Made by a program: the position numbers and the translations under genes. From assembly GCA_902517365.1 (NCBI GenBank), contig CABYCA010000015.1, forward strand, positions 1-18,466: 18,466 bases of DNA, written 5' to 3'. The DNA is from an uncultured Bacteroidota bacterium. Lineage in GTDB: Bacteria > Bacteroidota > Bacteroidia > Flavobacteriales > Flavobacteriaceae. The notes beneath the pieces are model-generated. The model was not told the DNA's origin and made no database searches. It saw only the letters and a program-made list of their open reading frames with translations. Shown piece by piece: positions 13,667-18,466 of this stretch (positions are counted from its first letter, which is position 1; each line of letters starts with the position of its first letter).

Positions 13667-14185
13667 ATGAAATCGCTTTCGCCATATTTGATAAAGTTTT
13701 CAGGTTTGAAAGAAGGGATACATCTCTTTAACTATGAACTAGGAAATAAGTTCTTTAAAAATTTTGACTATTATGATTTTCTTGATGCTAACCTTTTTGC
13801 TAAGCTTGAGTTAGAGAAACAGTCAACACTCTTAAACCTTAAGTTTTCATTTAGTGGTGAAATTGAGGTTCAGTGTGATGTTTCTATGGAAAGTTTTAAT
13901 CTTGACTTGGAGGCTGAACATGCAGTTGTTGTTAAGTTTAAAGATGATATAATCTCTACAGATGATAAAGTTATATTCATGCCAGCGGGTTCTCACAGTA
14001 TCGAAGTTTCTCATTTAATTTACGAAAGTATAATTTTAGCAGTTCCTCAAAAAAAGGTTCATCCAGGAATAGAAAACGGTTCATTAAAATCAGAAATAGT
14101 TGAAAAACTAGAAGCACTAAAACCTAAAAAGAATTTTAAAGAAAAAACCGACCCTAGGTGGGACAAATTAAAAGATTTATTATAA
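13667..14185 (+). CDS. DUF177/YceD-family protein
   Basis: A 172-residue protein starting at ATG 13667; a GTG three bases earlier is also in frame but less likely. It fits the DUF177 (YceD/23S rRNA accumulation protein) family: an acidic beta-rich middle (FSFSGEIEVQCDVSMESFNLDLEAE) and the typical ending KTDPRWDKLKDLL. The position directly before rpmF with no spacer (TAA then ATG) is the hallmark of this family in bacteria and plants, where it has been linked to 23S rRNA and ribosome assembly. The usual CxxC pair found in some members is absent here. Role inferred from family and context. Confidence 0.85.
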   Translation: MKSLSPYLIKFSGLKEGIHLFNYELGNKFFKNFDYYDFLDANLFAKLELEKQSTLLNLKFSFSGEIEVQCDVSMESFNLDLEAEHAVVVKFKDDIISTDDKVIFMPAGSHSIEVSHLIYESIILAVPQKKVHPGIENGSLKSEIVEKLEALKPKKNFKEKTDPRWDKLKDLL

Positions 14186-14374
14186 ATGGCACATCCAAAA
14201 CGTAAAATATCTAAAACTAGAAGAGATAAACGTAGAACTCATATTAAAGCTGAGAAACAACAGATTTCAATATGTCAGGCTACAGGTGAGTCACACTTAT
14301 ACCACAGAGCTCATTGGCACGAAGGAAAGCTTTATTATAGAGGAAAAGTTTTAGTTGATTCTTTAGAATCATAA
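14186..14374 (+). CDS. rpmF: 50S ribosomal protein L32
   Basis: A 62-residue ribosomal protein with the characteristic [19 protein letters not shown] start and a C-terminal [18 protein letters not shown] segment as in Bacteroidota L32. The zinc-ribbon cysteines are reduced to one (ICQATGESH), so this is the zinc-independent type. The ATG follows the DUF177 stop without a gap, so the two are translationally coupled, and fabH follows. Confidence 0.96.
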   Translation: MAHPKRKISKTRRDKRRTHIKAEKQQISICQATGESHLYHRAHWHEGKLYYRGKVLVDSLES

Positions 14375-14430
14375 AAAACTAGTATCTTAAATTATCAATT
14401 TAATTGTCTAATGACATAATTGATGTTAGT

Positions 14431-15439
14431 ATGATATCTAACAATACCAAAAAAATAAAAGCTGCCATTACTGCAATTGGTGGTTATGTTCCAGAAGACT
14501 TTATCTCCAACAAAGATTTAGAGAAAATGGTTGACACTAACGATGAGTGGATAACTGCAAGGACTGGCATCAAAAAAAGAAGAATACTTAAAAAAAAAGG
14601 GGAAAGCTACATCATATTTAGCCATAAATGCAGCTAAAGATCTTATTGAGAAAAAGCAATTAGATCCAAATACAATTGATTTGGTAATTCTGTCTACAAT
14701 AACACCAGACTTTCATGGAGCATCAACAGCTCCAACAGTAGCATCACAAATAAATGCCTCTAATGCATATTCATTTGATATTAATGCTGCGTGTTCTGGA
14801 TTCTTGTTTGGAATGTCAACAGCCACTAGCTATATTGAATCTGGTAGATATAAAAAAGTTCTTTTAATTGGAGCGGATATGATGTCTTCAATAGTTGACT
14901 ATACTGATAGATCTACTAGTATTTTATTTGGAGATGGAGCAGGTGCAGTATTGATTGAACCAAGTAATAATGACTTTGGTTGGGAGGATGAATTTTTAAG
15001 ATCAGACGGAATAGGTTCAGAGTGGTTAAAAATCAAAGCAGGAGGCTCACTATACCCTACCTCTAAAGAGACTTTTGAAAAAAAATGGCATTATATTACA
15101 CAAGATGGAAAGACTGTTTTTAAATCAGCAGTTTCAGAAATGGCCAATGCAACAGAGCAGATTATTATTAGAAATAATCTTCACCCTAAAGAAATTAAAT
15201 ATTTATTACCTCATCAAGCCAATAAAAGAATTATTGATGCTACCGCAGAAAAGATTAATTTAGATAAAAATAAAGTTTTAATGAATATTGAAGAATATGG
15301 AAATACAACAGCAGCAACAATACCTCTGCTAATGCACGACTATGAGAATAATTTCAAAAAAGGTGACAAAATTATTCTTGCTGCTTTCGGAGCAGGACTT
15401 ACTTGGGGTGCAGCATATTTAACATGGGCCTATAATTAA
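14431..15439 (+). CDS. fabH: 3-oxoacyl-ACP synthase III, interrupted by a one-base frameshift
   Basis: This gene starts the fatty-acid elongation cycle by condensing a short acyl-CoA with malonyl-ACP. The ATG at 14431 ([19 protein letters not shown]) is preferred over an upstream in-frame TTG. Frame 1 runs to the RRILKK region and then hits a stop at about 14637; from there the frame +1 relative carries all remaining FabH sequence ([14 protein letters not shown] onward). Removing one base from the A9G4 run at 14590-14602 restores a normal 335-residue protein with the intact triad Cys121 ([10 protein letters not shown]), His261 (LPHQANKRI) and Asn291 ([11 protein letters not shown]). The remainder shows no decay. 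A sequencing or assembly error, or slippage at the A run, is more likely than true loss of an essential gene. It lies between rpmF and accB. Confidence 0.88.
14590..14602 (+). other. A9G4 homopolymer run at the fabH frameshift
   Basis: Nine A residues (14590-14598) followed by four G residues (14599-14602). The FabH protein sequence is continuous on both sides only if one base is dropped here: the conserved RRIL comes before the run and KATSYL after it. Such runs are hot spots for read errors, for replication slippage and for polymerase slippage. Confidence 0.85.
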
Positions 15440-15448
15440 ACATTAATC

Positions 15449-15934
15449 ATGGATATAAAAGAAATACAGAACCTAATAAAATTTGTTTCAAAATCTGGAG
15501 TTGAAGAGGTGAAAATTGAAAGAGAGGATTTTAAAATAACAATTAAAACAAAGAAAAACATTCAACAGCAAATAGTTGTTGAAGAATTACCCAATAAAAT
15601 AAATAATCCAACTCAGGTTACGGTTCCGGTTAGTCAAGAAATTGTTCAAGAAAAGATTTCAGATGTTGACATTTCCATAACTGAAGATTCAAATCATGTA
15701 ATAATTAAGTCTCCTATAATTGGAACTTTCTATAGAAAACCATCACCAGACAAACAGGCATTTGTAGAGGTTGGACAAAATATAGGAGAAGGTGATGTGC
15801 TTTGTGTTATTGAGGCAATGAAATTGTTTAACGAGATAGAATCTGAGGTATCTGGAAAAATTGTAAAAATTCTTGTAGATGATCAAAGTCCAGTTGAGTT
15901 TGATCAGCCTTTATTTCTTATCGATCCATCATAA
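15449..15934 (+). CDS. accB: Acetyl-CoA carboxylase biotin carboxyl carrier protein
   Basis: A 161-residue carrier subunit of acetyl-CoA carboxylase, which makes malonyl-CoA for fatty acids. It has the usual N-terminal helix region (MDIKEIQNLIKFVSKSGVEEV), a variable linker, and a C-terminal biotinyl domain (about 85-161) with SPIIGTFYRKPSPDKQAFV, the biotinylated Lys in VIEAMKLFNEIE, and DQSPVEFDQPLFLIDP. Length is typical. It is 9 bases after fabH and 3 bases before accC, so the subunits are made together. Confidence 0.96.
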   Translation: MDIKEIQNLIKFVSKSGVEEVKIEREDFKITIKTKKNIQQQIVVEELPNKINNPTQVTVPVSQEIVQEKISDVDISITEDSNHVIIKSPIIGTFYRKPSPDKQAFVEVGQNIGEGDVLCVIEAMKLFNEIESEVSGKIVKILVDDQSPVEFDQPLFLIDPS

Positions 15935-15937
15935 AAA

Positions 15938-17266
15938 ATGTTTAAAAAAATATTAATTGCTAATAGAGGAGAAATAGCTATGCGTGTCATTAGGACATGT
16001 AAAGAAATGGGTATTAAAACTGTAGCTGTATATTCTAAAGCAGATGAAGAAAGCTTACATGTTCGGTTTGCAGATGAGGCAGTTTGTATTGGGCCTGCTG
16101 CTAGTAATGAATCATATTTAAAACCAGCAAACATTATTGCAGCAGCAGAGATAACAAATGCTGATGCAATTCATCCTGGCTATGGTTTTTTGTCAGAGAA
16201 TAGTAATTTTTCAAAAATATGCGAGGAGCATAAAATTAAATTTATTGGAGCTTCACCGTCAATGATTGAAGCAATGGGAGATAAGGCAACAGCTAAGAAA
16301 ACAATGCAAAAAGCTGGAGTACCTGTTATACCTGGTTCAGACGGTATTGTTCCAACTTTGGAGGATGCTCAAAATATTGCTCTCAAAATAGGCTATCCTG
16401 TAATGTTAAAAGCAACCGCTGGAGGAGGAGGTAAAGGTATGAGAATGGCAAATGATCCAAATGATTTGATGAAAGCATGGGAAGTTGCAAGACAAGAATC
16501 TAAATCAGCTTTTGACAATGATGATATGTATTTAGAAAAATTTATAGAAGATCCACGTCATATTGAAATTCAGATTATGGCTGATTCTAAGGGCAAAGCC
16601 TGTCATCTATCAGAAAGAGACTGTTCTATTCAAAGACGTCATCAGAAATTAATTGAGGAGACACCCTCACCATTTATGACTAAGCCGTTGAGAAAAGCTA
16701 TGGGTGAAGCAGCTGTAAAAGCAGCTGAATATATAAAATATGAAGGAGCTGGAACTGTTGAGTTTCTTGTTGACAGGCATAAGAATTTTTATTTTATGGA
16801 GATGAACACTAGAATTCAAGTAGAACATCCAATTACTGAACAAGTAATAGATTATGACTTAATAAGAGAGCAAATAAAAGTAGCAGCTGGTGAACCAATC
16901 AAGGGGAAGAATTACTTTCCAAAATTATGTTCAATAGAATGTAGAATAAATGCAGAAGATTCTGAAAATGATTTCATGCCTAATCCAGGAAAGATTTATA
17001 ATCTTCATTTTCCTGGTGGACATGGGGTAAGAATTGACACCCATGTATATAGTGGTTATGTAATTCCTCCTTACTACGATTCAATGATTGCTAAGCTGAT
17101 TACAACTGCTCAGACTAGAGAAGAGGCAATAAATAAAATGAAAAGAGCTCTGGATGAATTTGTTATTGAAGGAGTAAAAACAACTATTCCATTTCACCAA
17201 AAAATGATGGAACATCCAGACTTTATATCAGGAAATTATACTATAAGATTTATGGAGTCAACTTAA
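15938..17266 (+). CDS. accC: Acetyl-CoA carboxylase biotin carboxylase subunit
   Basis: A 442-residue ATP-grasp enzyme that carboxylates biotin on AccB. It starts with the classic [19 protein letters not shown], then shows [13 protein letters not shown], the glycine-rich ATP loop [14 protein letters not shown], the catalytic stretch [16 protein letters not shown], and [16 protein letters not shown] with the metal-binding acids and active-site Arg; [16 protein letters not shown] lies near the C-domain. The length is normal. It is the last gene of the DUF177-rpmF-fabH-accB-accC run and stops 2 bases from the convergent asd gene, with no clear hairpin between them. Confidence 0.97.
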   Translation: MFKKILIANRGEIAMRVIRTCKEMGIKTVAVYSKADEESLHVRFADEAVCIGPAASNESYLKPANIIAAAEITNADAIHPGYGFLSENSNFSKICEEHKIKFIGASPSMIEAMGDKATAKKTMQKAGVPVIPGSDGIVPTLEDAQNIALKIGYPVMLKATAGGGGKGMRMANDPNDLMKAWEVARQESKSAFDNDDMYLEKFIEDPRHIEIQIMADSKGKACHLSERDCSIQRRHQKLIEETPSPFMTKPLRKAMGEAAVKAAEYIKYEGAGTVEFLVDRHKNFYFMEMNTRIQVEHPITEQVIDYDLIREQIKVAAGEPIKGKNYFPKLCSIECRINAEDSENDFMPNPGKIYNLHFPGGHGVRIDTHVYSGYVIPPYYDSMIAKLITTAQTREEAINKMKRALDEFVIEGVKTTIPFHQKMMEHPDFISGNYTIRFMEST

Positions 17267-17268
17267 GT

Positions 17269-18264
17269 CTAGGAATTTACAATACCCATCTCAATTAATT
17301 TTTCTGCTACTTGAATAGTATTTGTAGCAGCACCTTTTCTAAGATTGTCTGAAACAATCCAAAGGTTTAATCCACTTTTTATACTAAAATCTCTTCTAAT
17401 CCTTCCAACAAATACTTCATCTTTATTTGAAGCGTTAATAGGCATTGGGTATGTGTTTTTTTCTGGATTATCCTCAACAATTAATCCGGGAGAACTTCTT
17501 AAAATAGTAAACACTTCTTCAAGGTTAAATTCATTTTCAAATTCAATATTAACAGACTCACCATGACATAGCTCTATGGGTACCCTGACTGCTGTAGATG
17601 TAATTTGAATGTTATTATCATTTAATATCTTTCTAGTTTCATTGATTAGTTTATTCTCTTCTTTAGTATAACCGTCTTCTTCAAATACGTCACAATGTGG
17701 CAAAAGGTTTTGATCAATGGAATAAGGGTAAACTTTTTCAGAGTTAGAGCCATTCCTTTCACTATACAACTGGTCTATTGCATTTTTACCTGTACCAGAT
17801 ACAGACTGATATGTAGATATTACGAGGCGTTTAATATTGAACTTTTTGTGAAGAGGAGCCAGCACAACAAGCATTTGCATTGTAGAGCAGTTAGGATTAG
17901 CTATTATATAGTCATCCTTTGTTAAAGTCCCTGAATTTACCTCACTAACTATTAGCTTTTTTGTTGAGTCCATTCTCCAAGCAGAAGAATTATCTATAAC
18001 TCGAGTTCCATTCTCTGCAAATTTAGGAGCCCATTCCTGTGAGGTTGAACCTCCAGCTGAAAAGAGCGCAATATCAGGCCTCATTGATACTGCATCATTT
18101 AATGAGACTATATTATATTCTTTTCCATCAAATTCAATCTTTTTACCAATAGATCTTTCTGAGGCAACAGGAATTATTTCAGTGATAGGGAATGCCCTTT
18201 TCTTTAATAGACTGAGCATAACAGTTCCAACTACTCCAGTTGCACCAACAACAGCTACTTTCAT
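17269..18264 (-). CDS. asd: Aspartate-semialdehyde dehydrogenase
   Basis: A 331-residue enzyme reducing aspartyl-4-phosphate to the semialdehyde, the branch point to lysine, diaminopimelate (cell wall), threonine and methionine. The N-terminal NADP-binding loop is VAVVGATGVVGTVML; the catalytic nucleophile Cys126 is in IANPNCSTMQM; substrate-binding Arg227 and general-base His234 are in AVRVPIELCHGESVNIEF. SSAWRMD and DNLRKGAATNT are further hallmarks. It lies 2 bases downstream of tdk on the same strand and is probably co-transcribed with it. Confidence 0.96.
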   Translation of the reverse strand: MKVAVVGATGVVGTVMLSLLKKRAFPITEIIPVASERSIGKKIEFDGKEYNIVSLNDAVSMRPDIALFSAGGSTSQEWAPKFAENGTRVIDNSSAWRMDSTKKLIVSEVNSGTLTKDDYIIANPNCSTMQMLVVLAPLHKKFNIKRLVISTYQSVSGTGKNAIDQLYSERNGSNSEKVYPYSIDQNLLPHCDVFEEDGYTKEENKLINETRKILNDNNIQITSTAVRVPIELCHGESVNIEFENEFNLEEVFTILRSSPGLIVEDNPEKNTYPMPINASNKDEVFVGRIRRDFSIKSGLNLWIVSDNLRKGAATNTIQVAEKLIEMGIVNS

Positions 18265-18266
18265 AT

Positions 18267-18466
18267 TTATTTATTTTTAATTTTTCTGTAAAATACTGAA
18301 CGACTTAAAGGTTCATATTCGCTTTTTTCTCCAATCAAAACTATATCTTTTTTTTCATTCTTTCTGTAACTATAGTTTGCAATATTTCCTGATTCCTTAC
18401 AAACAGCATGTACTTTAGTAACATATTCTGAAATTGCCATTAAATTTGGCATAGGCCCAAAAGGAT
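18267..18466 (-). CDS. tdk: Thymidine kinase, C-terminal part only (runs off the window)
   Basis: The frame stays open to the window edge, so the N-terminal two thirds (P-loop and most of the active site) are outside. What is visible begins with PFGPMPNLMAISEYVTKVHAVC, includes GNIANYSYRK and ends VLIGEKSEYEPLSRSVFYRK, which matches the C-terminus of type II thymidine kinases of Bacteroidota (thymidine to dTMP, salvage). The second zinc-knuckle half is CKESG instead of CxxC, so the structural zinc is likely absent. It overlaps no other gene and is followed after 2 bases by asd. Confidence 0.88.
   Translation of the reverse strand, partial: PFGPMPNLMAISEYVTKVHAVCKESGNIANYSYRKNEKKDIVLIGEKSEYEPLSRSVFYRKIKNK

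Noticed and set aside
14404..14430. TTG start nine codons before the fabH ATG
   Set aside because: The added residues do not resemble FabH N-termini, and the ATG at 14431 gives the usual start distance to the ITAIGGYVP motif.

Overview
The window looks like a piece of chromosome from a marine-type member of the Bacteroidota (Flavobacteriia-like). It is AT-rich and tightly packed, with weak or absent Shine-Dalgarno sequences. Several promoter-like sites match the Bacteroidota -7 consensus TAnnTTTG, lipoprotein signals end in a Cys, and the housekeeping proteins (L32, FabH, AccB, AccC, Asd, Tdk) resemble flavobacterial versions. This placement is inference from content; no rRNA or tRNA gene is present. 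Genes fill nearly all of the DNA: the longest non-coding stretch is about 207 bases (4728-4934), and it is full of operators.

Region 1 (1-3587, + strand) is a three-gene run: a 5'-truncated LVIVD-repeat beta-propeller protein, a secreted YncE/YVTN-type beta-propeller, and a class V PLP enzyme of the cysteine-desulfurase-like (VC1184/TIGR01976) type that lacks the sulfur-carrying cysteine. Region 2 (3590-4934, - strand) is a two-gene unit of a 69-residue XRE-type repressor and a Stealth-family sugar-phosphate transferase. It is headed by four 18-bp palindromic operators (TGTAAA-N6-TTTACA) around a -7 promoter match. Region 3 (4935-6191, +) is a compact redox-like operon: a YceI lipoprotein, a 27-residue CDGSH iron-sulfur peptide, and a flavodoxin-fold NADPH:FMN reductase.

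Region 4 (6168-8981, -) holds a SAM methyltransferase, a histidine phosphatase and a YwaF/TIGR02206-like membrane protein joined end to end, followed by a Tat-type secreted xylose-isomerase-like TIM barrel. Region 5 (9060-11035, +) holds a secreted two-repeat protein of unknown function ending in a strong intrinsic terminator, and a lipoprotein class A beta-lactamase-like serine hydrolase. Region 6 (11032-12568, -) holds an isopenicillin N synthase-like 2OG-Fe(II) oxygenase and riboflavin synthase.

Region 7 (12615-17266, +) is core metabolism: pdxA (vitamin B6), then the ribosome/fatty-acid operon DUF177-rpmF-fabH-accB-accC. In this operon fabH is interrupted by a one-base frameshift in an A9G4 run although its catalytic triad is intact. 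Region 8 (17269-18466, -) holds asd (lysine/threonine/methionine/diaminopimelate pathway) and the 3' end of tdk, which runs off the window.

The points most worth following are the operator cluster controlling a lone Stealth gene, the 27-residue CDGSH gene between YceI and a flavin reductase, and the homopolymer frameshift in fabH. No phage, insertion sequence, CRISPR array or clear defence island is visible.
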